A stretch of 64,000 nt of DNA from a bacterium UBP11_UBA4055 (lineage in GTDB: Bacteria > UBA4055). The stretch spans positions 1 to 64,000 of the forward strand of contig DFZN01000071.1 of the NCBI GenBank assembly GCA_002382735.1, given 5' to 3'. The translations under genes were made by a program, and so were the position numbers. Each line of letters starts with the position of its first letter. The stretch's first letter is position 1. Below, one piece after another: positions 25,297 to 34,799 of this stretch. The notes under the pieces were generated by a model that was not told the origin of the DNA, did no database searches, and saw only the letters and a program-made list of their open reading frames with translations.

Positions 25297-25992
25297 ATGG
25301 AAGAGAAAAAAAAATATGTAAAAGACCTTCCTGTAATCAGGAACCTAAAGCCAGATGAGATGAACAAGGTCTATGACAAGATCATAATTGAAAAAATCAG
25401 CAAAAACAAGTTCGTTTTTGAGGAAGGCAATTACTGTTCCTTTATCTATTTCGTATGCGAGGGAAGAGTGAAGATGCTCGCTCACTCATCAGCAGGCAAG
25501 GATTTTATTCTCAGAATAGTATCGTCCAACGATATTATATCAGACAATAACCTGTTATTCGAAAGGAGATCAGAGTGTTCCTACAGTGCTAAAGCACTTG
25601 AAAACTCTGTAGTGGCAAAGATAAATACTTCCGATTTTTCCGAACTGCTTAACCGTAAACCAGAATTGTATAAAGCTTATGCGGAAGTTATCGATGCTCA
25701 CCTTACTGAAGTCTATGTCGGCCTCAAGAACATGGCTTTTGAAAAAGTAGAAAGAAGGATAGCCAGACATCTGATCCAGTTCGCAAAGAACACAGGCGAG
25801 AAAAGTGATAACGGCATAAGACTCGGCATAAAGCTGTCAAGGCAGGAGATCGCTAACCTGACAGGCACGACGATCGAAACTGCGATCAGGGTGATGAGCA
25901 AATTCAAAAAATCTAAGATAATATCGGAAAAAGAAGGTTACATATATATTGTAGAAAGGCACAAGCTGATAAATATTGCGGAAGAATTTTAA
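25297..25992 (+). CDS. Crp/Fnr family transcriptional regulator
   Basis: 231 residues starting one base after the dnaG stop, so translation is coupled. Residues about 15-130 form a cyclic-nucleotide-binding-type jelly roll, followed by the dimerisation helix and a winged HTH (LSRQEIANLTGTTIETAIRV, 180-199). In the recognition helix Glu194 and Arg198 match the base-contacting Glu181 and Arg185 of E. coli Crp, while Arg180 is Ile. No FNR-type iron-sulfur cysteine cluster is seen. A perfect TGTGA-N6-TCACA site in front of the beta-helix operon is a candidate target. The effector is unknown. Confidence 0.88.
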   Translation: MEEKKKYVKDLPVIRNLKPDEMNKVYDKIIIEKISKNKFVFEEGNYCSFIYFVCEGRVKMLAHSSAGKDFILRIVSSNDIISDNNLLFERRSECSYSAKALENSVVAKINTSDFSELLNRKPELYKAYAEVIDAHLTEVYVGLKNMAFEKVERRIARHLIQFAKNTGEKSDNGIRLGIKLSRQEIANLTGTTIETAIRVMSKFKKSKIISEKEGYIYIVERHKLINIAEEF

Positions 25993-26014
25993 TTTAACGG
26001 AACGGCAGTTAGTT

Positions 26015-27217
26015 ATGGAAAAGGAATTGAAACAGACATTGAACAGAGTTGTTAAGCTGTACGAGAAGGACAGAAAGTATTTTGCGTTCTATGCTGACAT
26101 TCTCGTTCAGTCAGGTGACCCGGTCAGGGCTAAAAAAGTTCTGAAGGCGAATATTAATTCTTATCCTGAATACACTTCGGGAGAGCTGGTACTCGGAGAA
26201 ATATTCTTCAATGAGAACAAATTTGATCAGGCGGAAATGCTTTTTAAAGGCGCGGTAAAGAAAGACCCGGGATGCGTTAAGGCATATAAATATATCGCTG
26301 ATATAGAGGACAGAAAGGGTAATGCTCATGACAGGCTTGAAGCCCTCAAATCCGTCGCCCGGCTTGACCCTATGGATCCTGACGCCAAGAACATACTTAT
26401 GATCAGTGATAACGATTTCTCGTTCAAAGGTGAAGAAGCTCCGAACGAAGAAGATACTGCTTTAGAACCTGTGGAAAAGGAAGAATTTATACCGCCTGAG
26501 ATAACGGCGGAACAGAAAATAGAGATATTGGACGATGAGGTTCTCCACAAGCTTGATTCTTCAGCTGACATCGAGATACCGGAATTCGGATTTGAAGAGA
26601 AAGATGATGTTGCAAGGAAGCATAATATCTCCGATGAAGCCCTTAATATGGAAAAAAGCTTTTCAGAGGATATAATAGAAAGCCTTGACGGTCTCACAGA
26701 GAGCTTTATTGAAGAAAGGCAGAATTTTACAGCCTTTGTTGAGGAAAGAAAGGAGAAACCTCAGGAAGAAGCTCAGGAAGTCGTTAATATAGAAATTAAG
26801 CCGGCTGAAGTCGTTTCGGATGACCAGAATGTTGAGAAAGGAGGGGATGAAATATCCTCATCCGTCAACAAGAATGATCTCAATCTGGAGTACAAGGATG
26901 ACGACCCTAAGATAGAAGCTCTGCTGAGCGAACTTGTACTTGTGCCTGAGTCATACAAAGAAAAAATGGAATCGCTTTCAAAAATAGTTGACGAGGATCC
27001 CGAAAATTATGACAATCTGGTAGATTTTGCTCATGCAAGATACAAATTCGCAGCATCTACGGTCAAAAGGGAGATACAGTATTACTCCAAGAAAGTCAAT
27101 GAAGAACCGAGGAACTCAAAGTATTTACAAAATCTTAAATCTTACAGAGACGAGATCCTCAAGCTGGATTTTGATCTTAAAGAGGAACTCAATGTTCTTA
27201 AGAATGAATACTATTAG
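26015..27217 (+). CDS. TPR-repeat protein with long acidic middle
   Basis: 400 residues from the ATG at 26015; a start at 25976 would overlap the preceding gene and is less likely. Residues about 1-125 contain three or four tetratricopeptide repeats (FAFYADILVQSGDPVRAKKV, GEIFFNENKFDQAEMLF, DPGCVKAYKYIADIEDRKG). Residues 140-310 are highly acidic and probably disordered. A C-terminal helical segment follows. No signal peptide. Likely a cytosolic scaffold; function unknown. The next gene overlaps its end. Confidence 0.65.
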   Translation: MEKELKQTLNRVVKLYEKDRKYFAFYADILVQSGDPVRAKKVLKANINSYPEYTSGELVLGEIFFNENKFDQAEMLFKGAVKKDPGCVKAYKYIADIEDRKGNAHDRLEALKSVARLDPMDPDAKNILMISDNDFSFKGEEAPNEEDTALEPVEKEEFIPPEITAEQKIEILDDEVLHKLDSSADIEIPEFGFEEKDDVARKHNISDEALNMEKSFSEDIIESLDGLTESFIEERQNFTAFVEERKEKPQEEAQEVVNIEIKPAEVVSDDQNVEKGGDEISSSVNKNDLNLEYKDDDPKIEALLSELVLVPESYKEKMESLSKIVDEDPENYDNLVDFAHARYKFAASTVKREIQYYSKKVNEEPRNSKYLQNLKSYRDEILKLDFDLKEELNVLKNEYY

Positions 27218-27701
27218 AATGACCGGGTATATTCTCGTGATGGTTATTTACCTCTCGGCGGCAGGTACCGAATGTGCTCAGAGAGCCGAAATGTCGGCTG
27301 AATTTACCGCTGCAGAATACAACAGGGGTGAAAAAATCTTTTCCGGCGTCCCGAAAGTTGATCCCAAAGCGGATATGCCTGAACTTTTCGACAGAAAATA
27401 TACTTTCACCGAACATTCAAAGTCCGACAGCACATTGCAGGAGATCAACGGTTTCAGGATACAGATATACAGAACTGAAGATCTGAACGAAGCAAAGAGA
27501 AGAGAGTCTTTATACATCACAACTTTCGGAGAAGAGAATGTGACTCTCATCTTCGAGCCTCCTTTTTATAAAATACGAATAGGAAAATTCAGGAACAAAG
27601 AAGAAGCTGAGAAATTTCAGCAGACACTCGGATGGAGAGGAATAAGCGATACTATTATCGTTCCTGACAGGGTCAGTGTTCTTATGCCTGTTAAAAAATA
27701 A
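27204..27701 (+). CDS. Secreted SPOR-domain protein
   Basis: 165 residues from the ATG at 27204, overlapping the TPR gene by 14 bases; an ATG at 27219 is the alternative. A hydrophobic N-terminus (MTGYILVMVIYLSAAG) looks like a signal peptide, without a good lipobox. Residues about 85-160 form a SPOR domain (GFRIQIYRTEDLNEAKR, YKIRIGKFRNKEEAEKF), which binds denuded peptidoglycan at division sites. Probably periplasmic and involved in cell-wall remodelling. Confidence 0.75.
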   Translation: MNTIRMTGYILVMVIYLSAAGTECAQRAEMSAEFTAAEYNRGEKIFSGVPKVDPKADMPELFDRKYTFTEHSKSDSTLQEINGFRIQIYRTEDLNEAKRRESLYITTFGEENVTLIFEPPFYKIRIGKFRNKEEAEKFQQTLGWRGISDTIIVPDRVSVLMPVKK

Positions 27702-27721
27702 TAATTCATGCGATACTCAAT

Positions 27722-28345
27722 ATGATAATATCGTTCGAAGGTTTAGACGGCTGCGGAAAGTCAACGCAGATTGATCTGACCTTCAAAATACTTCAAAGCT
27801 CCGGAAAAAAGGTAAAGGTTCTTAGAGAACCCGGAGGAAATACTGTATCTGAAAAAATCCGGGGGCTTCTGCTTGACAGGGACAATCATTCAATGAAACC
27901 AGAGACAGAGATGCTTCTTTATATCGCCAGCCGCGCTCAGCTTGTGCGCGAAGATATTTCAAGACTATCGGAAGAGGGCTGTGTTGTAATTCTCGACAGG
28001 TTCGTAGATTCAACAACCGCATATCAGGGTTACGGGAGAGGACTGGACATTGAAACTATAAGGGTTCTTAATCTGTTCGCGACAGAAAACGGCAGATATA
28101 TACCCGACCTCACTTTCTTTCTGGACATGGATACCGAAAGGTCGCAGTCAAGGGTAACTTCAAGAGGCGAGGAGATAAACAGAATGGAGTCGGAGGATAT
28201 AGCCTTCTTCGATCGTGTAAGGAAAGGTTTTCTGGAGATATCGCGTAAAGATCCGGAAAGAGTAAATGTAATTGACGCATCGGGTTCTGTGGAAGAAGTT
28301 TTCAGCAGAATATCGGATGTGCTTAAGAAGAAAGAGTTGTTATGA
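27722..28345 (+). CDS. tmk: Thymidylate kinase
   Basis: 207 residues. Phosphorylates dTMP to dTDP. P-loop GLDGCGKST (7-15), DR(F/Y) motif at 92-94, REPGG dTMP-binding segment at 35-39 and a LID-like region near 140-155. Overlaps ctpA by 4 bases. Together with the dCMP deaminase upstream it completes two steps of dTTP supply in this run of genes. Confidence 0.95.
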   Translation: MIISFEGLDGCGKSTQIDLTFKILQSSGKKVKVLREPGGNTVSEKIRGLLLDRDNHSMKPETEMLLYIASRAQLVREDISRLSEEGCVVILDRFVDSTTAYQGYGRGLDIETIRVLNLFATENGRYIPDLTFFLDMDTERSQSRVTSRGEEINRMESEDIAFFDRVRKGFLEISRKDPERVNVIDASGSVEEVFSRISDVLKKKELL

Positions 28346-29970
28346 AGAATGTTATGTTGGTTATACTTATTTTTTTATCTTCGGTCTTATCCGCTGAAAA
28401 GACACAGGACTATTATCAGGAACTTTCTGACAATATCAGACTGTATTTCGATGTGATGCTGACCCTGAACGAGAATTATGTCGATACGGCAAACATCGAA
28501 GAGCTGATGAATGAAGGTATAAGGGCAATGCTGTCAAAGACCGACCCTTACACGGTACTTCTGAAAGACAACGAGATCGATCATTATGATGAACTTTCAT
28601 CGGGTAAATACGGCGGGATAGGCATATATCTTGGAACGAGCGGACAGGATAAAAGACTAACCGTGATCTCACCAATGGACGATACCCCGGCATCAAAAGT
28701 GGGACTGAGGGCAGGAGACAGGATAATGTTCATCGAAGATATGGATACTTTCGGAATGTCGGTAAGAGATGCATCAAAATATCTTAAAGGTGAACCGGGA
28801 AGCCGTCTCAAGCTGAAGATCAAAAGGTCAGGAAATGATAAGATGCTTGATTTCAACCTGACTAGAGCAAGTATAGAGATAGCCAATATACCCTATTCTG
28901 AAATCATAGACGAAAATATTGGTTATATAAAGATTAATGAGTTCTCAGGCACGCTGTATTATGATTTTATAAATGAGTTCGAGAAGCTGATATCGAAAGG
29001 CGCGTCTTCGCTGATAATAGATCTGAGATATAATCCCGGAGGACTACTTGAAGCGGCAGTAAAGCTTTCAGGAGCATTTCTTCCTAAAGGAAAGCTTGTA
29101 GTATCAACAATGTCGAGAGAAGCCGAAAGCGAGATCAGGTACAACACATATCTCGATCCTGCCGACACTGAGATACCTGTGGTCGTTATGATAAACGGCT
29201 CAAGCGCTTCGGCATCTGAAATTTTCGCAGGTGCGCTTCAGGATCACGACAGGGCAATAATAGCCGGGGAGGGATCGTTCGGAAAAGGGCTTGTTCAGCA
29301 GCTTTTCGATGTCGGATATTATCAGAAGAAGAACCTTAAAATGACGATAAGGAAATATTATACTCCGACAGGCAGACTTATTCAAAAGGATGATATTTTC
29401 GGAGACAGGATAAAGAACGGGTCCGACACGGTCTTTTTTAATTCGCTCGTCAACGGCAGACTGCTTCCCTCCGGTGTCGGGATATTGCCCGATGTTCAGG
29501 TCGAACCCGCTAAGAATTCGGGATACATTTCATATTTGAGAATGAATAATTTTTTCAGTGATTATGTTTATGAATTATACAACAGGGACAGTAGCTTTGA
29601 ATATGTAGGCGGGATAAATGATGAAATAATTTCAGATTTCAGGAAATTCTTAACAGATAATAAAGCCCAATACATTGACCCCGGTGAAATGCTGGTTGAC
29701 TCACTCCTTAAGATAACCGGAGAGCTCGGCTATGATGAACGGTCTGTTTCCATGATCAGCGACATAAAGGGGCATATACATGAAATGAGCTTGAATAATT
29801 TTGACGATAATATAGAAGAGATAAAGCATAACCTGCTTATTGAGTTCGGTGTTTACACAAAGGGTAACCGTGAAAAATACAGGATAATGAACGCTAATGA
29901 TCCTCTGATTCAAAAGGCGGTTTCTATTCTGAAAAATATCGATACATACAACTCCGTTCTCGGATACTGA
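28342..29970 (+). CDS. ctpA: C-terminal processing peptidase, S41 family
   Basis: 542 residues with a signal peptide (MKNVMLVILIFLSSVLSA), a PDZ domain at about 80-170 (GGIGIYLG, DTPASKVGLRAGDRI) and the S41 protease domain. By spacing with Prc the nucleophile is Ser290 in SSASASE and the general base Lys315 in GSFGKG, 25 residues apart as in the family. Periplasmic protease that trims or degrades envelope proteins. The 130-residue C-terminal extension is helical and variable. Confidence 0.92.
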   Translation: MKNVMLVILIFLSSVLSAEKTQDYYQELSDNIRLYFDVMLTLNENYVDTANIEELMNEGIRAMLSKTDPYTVLLKDNEIDHYDELSSGKYGGIGIYLGTSGQDKRLTVISPMDDTPASKVGLRAGDRIMFIEDMDTFGMSVRDASKYLKGEPGSRLKLKIKRSGNDKMLDFNLTRASIEIANIPYSEIIDENIGYIKINEFSGTLYYDFINEFEKLISKGASSLIIDLRYNPGGLLEAAVKLSGAFLPKGKLVVSTMSREAESEIRYNTYLDPADTEIPVVVMINGSSASASEIFAGALQDHDRAIIAGEGSFGKGLVQQLFDVGYYQKKNLKMTIRKYYTPTGRLIQKDDIFGDRIKNGSDTVFFNSLVNGRLLPSGVGILPDVQVEPAKNSGYISYLRMNNFFSDYVYELYNRDSSFEYVGGINDEIISDFRKFLTDNKAQYIDPGEMLVDSLLKITGELGYDERSVSMISDIKGHIHEMSLNNFDDNIEEIKHNLLIEFGVYTKGNREKYRIMNANDPLIQKAVSILKNIDTYNSVLGY

Positions 29971-29974
29971 TAAT

Positions 29975-30532
29975 ATGAAGGAAGAAATAAAAAAATATCT
30001 TCTTGAACTTTCGAGGAACACGATCCTGTCAAAATTTGGTCATAAAAGTTCGATGGTGTCGGCAAAAGATGTACCTGAAGATGTTAAAGTACCGGGTGCG
30101 TGTTTTGTAACACTGACAATAAGCGGGGAACTGAGAGGATGCATAGGATCACTTGAAGCACACAGACCGCTCTATGAAGATGTTATTAATAATTCCGAAA
30201 ATGCCGCTTTCAGAGATCCGAGATTTCCGCCGTTGTCAGCCTCAGAAGCGGAGTCAGTTATTATAGAAATATCCGTTCTTACTCCAAGGGAGGAGATCAG
30301 TTATTCCGGATTTTCTGACCTCAAGAAAAAGATTATACCTCACAAGCACGGAGTCTATCTCAGTCATTCTTTTTACTCCGCAACTTTCCTTCCGCAGGTA
30401 TGGGAGCATCTGAGTTCTCACGAAGAGTTCTTTTCACATCTATGTTATAAAGCCGGGCTGGACACGGATTTTATTTTAAATGATCACCCGAAGATCGAAG
30501 TATATTCAGTAGAGAATTTCAGAGAGGAATAA
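29975..30532 (+). CDS. AMMECR1 domain protein
   Basis: 185 residues, the whole AMMECR1 fold. The signature LRGCIGS is at 53-59 and NAAFRDPRFPPL follows. In many prokaryotes such proteins are encoded with MEMO and radical SAM partners (the AmmeMemoRadiSam trio); neither partner is next to it here. The biochemical role is not known. It is the last gene of the run that starts with gltX and is followed by a strong bidirectional terminator. Confidence 0.88.
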   Translation: MKEEIKKYLLELSRNTILSKFGHKSSMVSAKDVPEDVKVPGACFVTLTISGELRGCIGSLEAHRPLYEDVINNSENAAFRDPRFPPLSASEAESVIIEISVLTPREEISYSGFSDLKKKIIPHKHGVYLSHSFYSATFLPQVWEHLSSHEEFFSHLCYKAGLDTDFILNDHPKIEVYSVENFREE

Positions 30533-30558
30533 AAAAGGCGGCATTGCCGCCGCCTTTT
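30533..30558. terminator. Bidirectional terminator between AMMECR1 and trxA
   Basis: Perfect 10-bp stem AAAAGGCGGC (30533-30542) with GCCGCCTTTT (30549-30558), loop ATTGCC. A and T runs on both sides serve both converging units. Confidence 0.9.
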
Positions 30559-30585
30559 ATTGTCCGTTTCATTTTGCAGCTTTTG

Positions 30586-30906
30586 TTATTTATACTGGTC
30601 GATCACCGATTGGATCTTGGCTTTTGAAACAAGCCCGATAATTGATGACATTACTTTTCCCTGCTTGAAAAACAGGGTTGACGGTACGGAAAGTATCCCG
30701 TACCGGGCAGTAAGGGCTCCGTCAGAGTCGATGTCAACATAAGTTACTTTTACATCACTGTTGTCTGCCGCGATCTCGTCAATTATAGGGTCAAGCTTTT
30801 TGCAAGGCCCGCACCATTCGGCTCCGAATTTTACTATGGTCAGCTTTTCAAGGCTTAGTACTTCCTGTTCAAATGTGGACTGTGTTACTTTTAATGCGCT
30901 GCTCAT
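30586..30906 (-). CDS. trxA: Thioredoxin
   Basis: 106 residues, single thioredoxin fold with the active site WCGPC (31-35) and the cis-Pro loop SVPST. No signal peptide, so cytosolic. It lies 15 bases after the DsbD gene and is co-transcribed with it, which fits: DsbD takes electrons from cytosolic thioredoxin. Confidence 0.95.
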   Translation of the reverse strand: MSSALKVTQSTFEQEVLSLEKLTIVKFGAEWCGPCKKLDPIIDEIAADNSDVKVTYVDIDSDGALTARYGILSVPSTLFFKQGKVMSSIIGLVSKAKIQSVIDQYK

Positions 30907-30921
30907 GGTCTTCTCCCTGAC

Positions 30922-32781
30922 TTATTTATTTTCTGATACTATCTTTTTCATCTTCTTCAGCATAATTTCAGCTTCAACAAGACCCTGTACTTTTTCGACT
31001 ACTTCCCCGTCCCCGTTAATGAAGAGGATAAGGGGGATATTTCTGGCCCCGTATTGAAGGTATTCTGAAATGTATTTTTTTGAAAATTCGCTGTTCTTAT
31101 CTGTAAAATCGAGTTTTATCGGCACAAAATGTTGAGAAGCGAACTTCACTATCTCCGGATCTTTCCATGTTGTTTTATCCATTTCTACGCAGTTCATGCA
31201 CCATTCGGCCCACAGGTCCACCATTACAAGTTTTTCCGTTCCGGCAATTTCTGAAACGGCATTTTCGACTATCTCCGTCTCGGAATCGGTCTTATCAAAA
31301 GGGATTTTCATTATTTCCGCATTGCTGTTTAATGAAACTGAACCTCCGAAAGGAAGAGCAACATAATACGATATAGTCTTGAGCGAGAATACGAGTCCGA
31401 TCATTAATATAAAGATCCCTGCGGCTTTGGCTAAATATGAAAAGAATCCTGCATCGTCCTTAATTTTTTCAAAAGCACCTATATAGACCGATAAAAGTAT
31501 AGTCAGCAGCGAAATAATGAAATACAGGATGTTCTCCGGAATTACGATACTCAGGAAGTAAAGTGCGGCACCGATCATTACGACACCGAAGAATTTCTTT
31601 ATTTTCATCATCCATGCGCCGGCGTGAGGCAGAGCGTTGATAGCTCCGGAAAATGTTCCGATCACAATGAACAGCAGCCCGAGTCCGAAGGCGAAGGCGA
31701 TGAAAAGGAGCCAGCCGTAAAGAACATCACCGGCTGAGGCAACATGTATCAGAAGCACTGCAAGGACAGGTCCGACGCACGGTGCAGCGACCACTCCGCT
31801 CACCATTCCGATTATCACCGCGCCGATCACGCCGCTGCTTTCCTTACCTTTCTGCATCAGCTTCGTCTGCTGTTCCGATGAAATGAGGTTCATATCCCAG
31901 AGTCCGAACATACTGAGCGCGAGGATCGTAAAGATAGATGCTATTACAACTCTCACAACTGGATTGGCGGCAATGTCACCTACACCGAAAATTCCTCCTA
32001 GAAACGATGCCAGAAGTCCCACGACCGAATAAGTTATTGCCAGTCCTATAACGAAGAAAAGCGAAAGAGTGAATCCCGCAGATTTCTTTTTTCCGGACTT
32101 TGCACCCATGTAAGAAATAACAACCGGAATTACCGGATAAACGCAGGGAGTCATGCTGTCAAGTATTCCTCCGAGAAAAGCGATAACGAAAACAAGAAGA
32201 GTCCATGTCTGAGATCCCTCCAGTATCGCTGCAAGTCTTTCTTCAATCGTCATAGATTCGCTTTCTCCGGAAAACACTCCGAATAAGTCCTTAAAAGATT
32301 TGTCATTTTTTATTTCAGGTGAAGTTTCTTTTATTTCGAACATTGAAGGATCAATGCTGGAGAAATCTATTTTAAGCTCCTTTTCAACCGGCATGTAGCA
32401 TGATTCATCGCCGGTTTCGGAACATATCTGATATCCGACCAATACTGATCTGTCTGCATTTTCTGTAAAATTTCCTTCAAAAATAAAATCAACAGTCCCT
32501 TTATAAACTGTTTCACCTTTATAAACAGTTTTTCCGGCGATGTTTTTTGCTTCCGCATTTATATCAGGAAAACCGGTAGTATCAAAATAAAGAAGGTCAT
32601 TGTCGCTTATGTGAAACTCCTCAGGCAGACCGATCGATATGATCATTCTGAAATCATCACCCGATGAAAATTCGTTCTTTTCAAAGTAATTAGCGATAGA
32701 GACATCTTTTTCCGGATCGAATTCCTGAACAGAAAACACAAATGTCGCCAACAAAGTGAGGAGCAGAGCTATTTTTTTCAT
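30922..32781 (-). CDS. dsbD: Thiol:disulfide interchange protein DsbD
   Basis: 619 residues. Signal peptide, then an N-terminal alpha-like domain with a Cys pair (CSETGDESC), eight hydrophobic segments from about 195 to 470 containing the two membrane cysteines (MTPCVYP and AAPCVGP), and a C-terminal thioredoxin-like domain with WCMNC (527-531). All six redox cysteines are kept. Moves electrons from cytosolic thioredoxin across the inner membrane to periplasmic proteins. Has its own promoter. Confidence 0.93.
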   Translation of the reverse strand: MKKIALLLTLLATFVFSVQEFDPEKDVSIANYFEKNEFSSGDDFRMIISIGLPEEFHISDNDLLYFDTTGFPDINAEAKNIAGKTVYKGETVYKGTVDFIFEGNFTENADRSVLVGYQICSETGDESCYMPVEKELKIDFSSIDPSMFEIKETSPEIKNDKSFKDLFGVFSGESESMTIEERLAAILEGSQTWTLLVFVIAFLGGILDSMTPCVYPVIPVVISYMGAKSGKKKSAGFTLSLFFVIGLAITYSVVGLLASFLGGIFGVGDIAANPVVRVVIASIFTILALSMFGLWDMNLISSEQQTKLMQKGKESSGVIGAVIIGMVSGVVAAPCVGPVLAVLLIHVASAGDVLYGWLLFIAFAFGLGLLFIVIGTFSGAINALPHAGAWMMKIKKFFGVVMIGAALYFLSIVIPENILYFIISLLTILLSVYIGAFEKIKDDAGFFSYLAKAAGIFILMIGLVFSLKTISYYVALPFGGSVSLNSNAEIMKIPFDKTDSETEIVENAVSEIAGTEKLVMVDLWAEWCMNCVEMDKTTWKDPEIVKFASQHFVPIKLDFTDKNSEFSKKYISEYLQYGARNIPLILFINGDGEVVEKVQGLVEAEIMLKKMKKIVSENK

Positions 32782-32815
32782 AATTTACACCCCGGATTAT
32801 TTTACTACCGGACAA

Positions 32816-32844
32816 AATATATAGCGAGAATACTATATAGTCAA
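32816..32844 (-). promoter_or_regulatory. Promoter of dsbD-trxA
   Basis: Minus strand TTGACT (32844-32839), 17-base spacer, TATATT (32821-32816). Confidence 0.75.
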
Positions 32845-32854
32845 GTCCAAATTG

Positions 32855-32874
32855 ATAAAAAACCAATCCGGTTT
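32855..32874 (-). terminator. Terminator of the SPOR lipoprotein gene
   Basis: Minus strand AAACC (32874-32870) pairs with GGTTT (864-860 of the kb) around GGATT and runs into T6. Short stem, so a moderate call. It sits just upstream of the dsbD promoter. Confidence 0.55.
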
Positions 32875-32887
32875 AATTTTCCTTAGT

Positions 32888-33865
32888 CTATTTCTGTATG
32901 ATCCAGGCTCCTTCGAATCCGCTGTTCACCAGTTTTTCTTTTACAGCCTGTGCATCAGAGTTGGAATTATATCCGCCTATGATCACTTTGTAAAGATTTT
33001 TGTCGTAGTAAACAGAGGAGTTCAGATATCCCCCGGGAGTGAGTTTGTTATTGATAAAATCATCTGCAGAACTCTGGCTGCTGAAAGCTCCAACCTGAAT
33101 GAAATATTCTCCGGAATTTGCTGAAGTGTCATACAGAATATACGAATTTTGAATAAAAGCGTCACTAAATGCGGGATCTTTTCTTATCTCATCTCTCTTT
33201 TTTTCCGCATCAATTCTGGCAAGGTAATCTCCGACTTGAACTTTATAGAGGTTATCCTGTGCGCGGACTATATATATCCTGTCTCTGATCGTTCTGAAAG
33301 CGATCTCTTTGAGTTTTTCCGCTTTTTCTCTGTCCTGAAAAGCTCCTATCTGAACTCTGTAGCCTATTATTTGCTCAAAGCTTGTTGAAGTAACTGATAC
33401 TGTTTCTGCCGGTGTATCTGTTTCAGCACTTGCTGTTTCTTCAACAGGAACGAATGTTTCCTGAACGGCCTCTGTTTTCTTGAATACTTTTTTGGGGACG
33501 GAATATACTTTCTCAAAACCTGAGCCGATAAGTCTTTCCTTTAGGATATTGGCCTCTTCCTTATTCTGGCAGTCTCCTGCGTATATCATGTATTTATCGA
33601 CTATGAATTCTATATATACAGGTTCCTGTACAGCTTCAGCGACCTGTTTTTCTATCAATAGCGCTTCAGGTTCCGTATCAGTATTTGCTATCTTGATCCT
33701 GTAGCCGTCGATCATGTCTCTTTTTGCAAGATCTTCTTCGATCACGATCTTATTTGAAGGATCGTTCGGTCCGTATGCGGATTTACTTACTCCCGCTGAC
33801 GGAGCGCATGAAGAGATGAAGAATGTGATAAGAATTACGATCACCGATAACATAAGACTGCGCAT
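32888..33865 (-). CDS. Lipoprotein with several SPOR domains
   Basis: 325 residues from the ATG at 33865, with GGAGG 5 bases upstream. Lipoprotein signal MRSLMLSVIVILITFFISSC with a lipobox ending at Cys20. Repeated SPOR-like units follow: GYRIKIANTDTEPEALL, then GYRVQIGAFQDREKAEKL with YKVQVGDY, and YFIQVGAFSSQSSADDF with YKVIIGGY. Between them are acidic, Thr/Val-rich linkers. Outer-membrane-anchored peptidoglycan-binding protein, probably a division-site or wall-remodelling factor like RlpA or DamX. Confidence 0.82.
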   Translation of the reverse strand: MRSLMLSVIVILITFFISSCAPSAGVSKSAYGPNDPSNKIVIEEDLAKRDMIDGYRIKIANTDTEPEALLIEKQVAEAVQEPVYIEFIVDKYMIYAGDCQNKEEANILKERLIGSGFEKVYSVPKKVFKKTEAVQETFVPVEETASAETDTPAETVSVTSTSFEQIIGYRVQIGAFQDREKAEKLKEIAFRTIRDRIYIVRAQDNLYKVQVGDYLARIDAEKKRDEIRKDPAFSDAFIQNSYILYDTSANSGEYFIQVGAFSSQSSADDFINNKLTPGGYLNSSVYYDKNLYKVIIGGYNSNSDAQAVKEKLVNSGFEGAWIIQK

Positions 33866-33915
33866 ATAACCTCCGTTTGGTTCAGTTTGAATTCGGCTGA
33901 GCCGGTTTTGATATG

Positions 33916-33943
33916 AATATAAGAAAATATAAGGATAAATCAA
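33916..33943 (-). promoter_or_regulatory. Promoter of the SPOR lipoprotein gene
   Basis: Minus strand TTGATT (33943-33938), 16-base spacer, TATATT (33921-33916). A CGGCT/AGCCG palindrome lies in the 5' untranslated part near 33894-33904. Confidence 0.6.
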
Positions 33944-33977
33944 TACAAAAAGAAAATAAAAATAAAGAGGAATTTTG

Positions 33978-34006
33978 TTGATAATTCTATTGTAAATACT
34001 TATAAT
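33978..34006 (+). promoter_or_regulatory. Promoter of the outer membrane protein - gpmI operon
   Basis: TTGATA (33978-33983), 17-base spacer, perfect TATAAT (34001-34006). AAGGAG lies near 34021 ahead of the ATG at 34037. Confidence 0.8.
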
Positions 34007-34036
34007 CTGAGTGATTTATGCAAGGAGCCCGACAAT

Positions 34037-34798
34037 ATGGTGGATATTAAACTCATTTCGGTATTGATACTTATGGTGATTCTTACACCCGCATTCTCTC
34101 AGAAAAAAGGAACGGGGTCCGGATTTACAGGATTTGACAAAGGTTTTATTAAATTTTCCTACAACTATTTCCCTTCATTCACTGAGGTGCTTAATGATGA
34201 AGTGGAAGCTTTCGGCCTGGAAAAGTTCGATGAGAATATCTTTTTGTGGGGAGGAGAACTATGCGCCAATCTTAATTCTGCTGTCGGTTTTAGTGTGCAG
34301 TACTATACAGGCACGGATATTTCCAGCAGAATCGTGACTCTGACAGATCAGGATATGAACGAGATCGAACTTGACAGATCTGTGAGTTACGGCATTTCTT
34401 TTATTGCGCTGTCAGTAAATTACAGGAAGAAGATGATAGGCACATTCGATTATTTCGGAACGCTGAGCGCAGGATACGGCTCGGTTAAGATCATGATCAG
34501 TCAGGACTTTGGCGACCAGTACTATGAGGATCTGTGGAATTCGTTCGATCCTGAAAGTGATATTTATGATTACAACAGGTCTTCGATCTATGATCCTTCT
34601 CTATATATTTTCAGAGCTGAGAACGGGTTGAGATTCTACACAGGCAACAGATTATCCTTTGACCTGACGGTCGGTTATACTTACGGATTTGTATCGGACA
34701 GCGGAGAGATCAATTACGGATTCGAATCCTTAAAAAATATGCCGGATTTTGATTTTAAGGGTATTAATTACGGTCTGGGTATATCATTCGGATATTAA
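34037..34798 (+). CDS. Outer membrane beta-barrel protein
   Basis: 253 residues. Signal peptide (MVDIKLISVLILMVILTPAFS) followed by alternating amphipathic strands rich in aromatic and glycine residues (GVSYGISFIALSVNY-type runs, FDYFGTLSAGYGSV, LSFDLTVGYTYGF) and an aromatic C-terminal end (LGISFGY), as expected for BAM-inserted barrels of about eight strands. No specific family recognised. First gene of an operon; gpmI starts one base after its stop. Confidence 0.7.
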   Translation: MVDIKLISVLILMVILTPAFSQKKGTGSGFTGFDKGFIKFSYNYFPSFTEVLNDEVEAFGLEKFDENIFLWGGELCANLNSAVGFSVQYYTGTDISSRIVTLTDQDMNEIELDRSVSYGISFIALSVNYRKKMIGTFDYFGTLSAGYGSVKIMISQDFGDQYYEDLWNSFDPESDIYDYNRSSIYDPSLYIFRAENGLRFYTGNRLSFDLTVGYTYGFVSDSGEINYGFESLKNMPDFDFKGINYGLGISFGY

Positions 34799-34799
34799 A

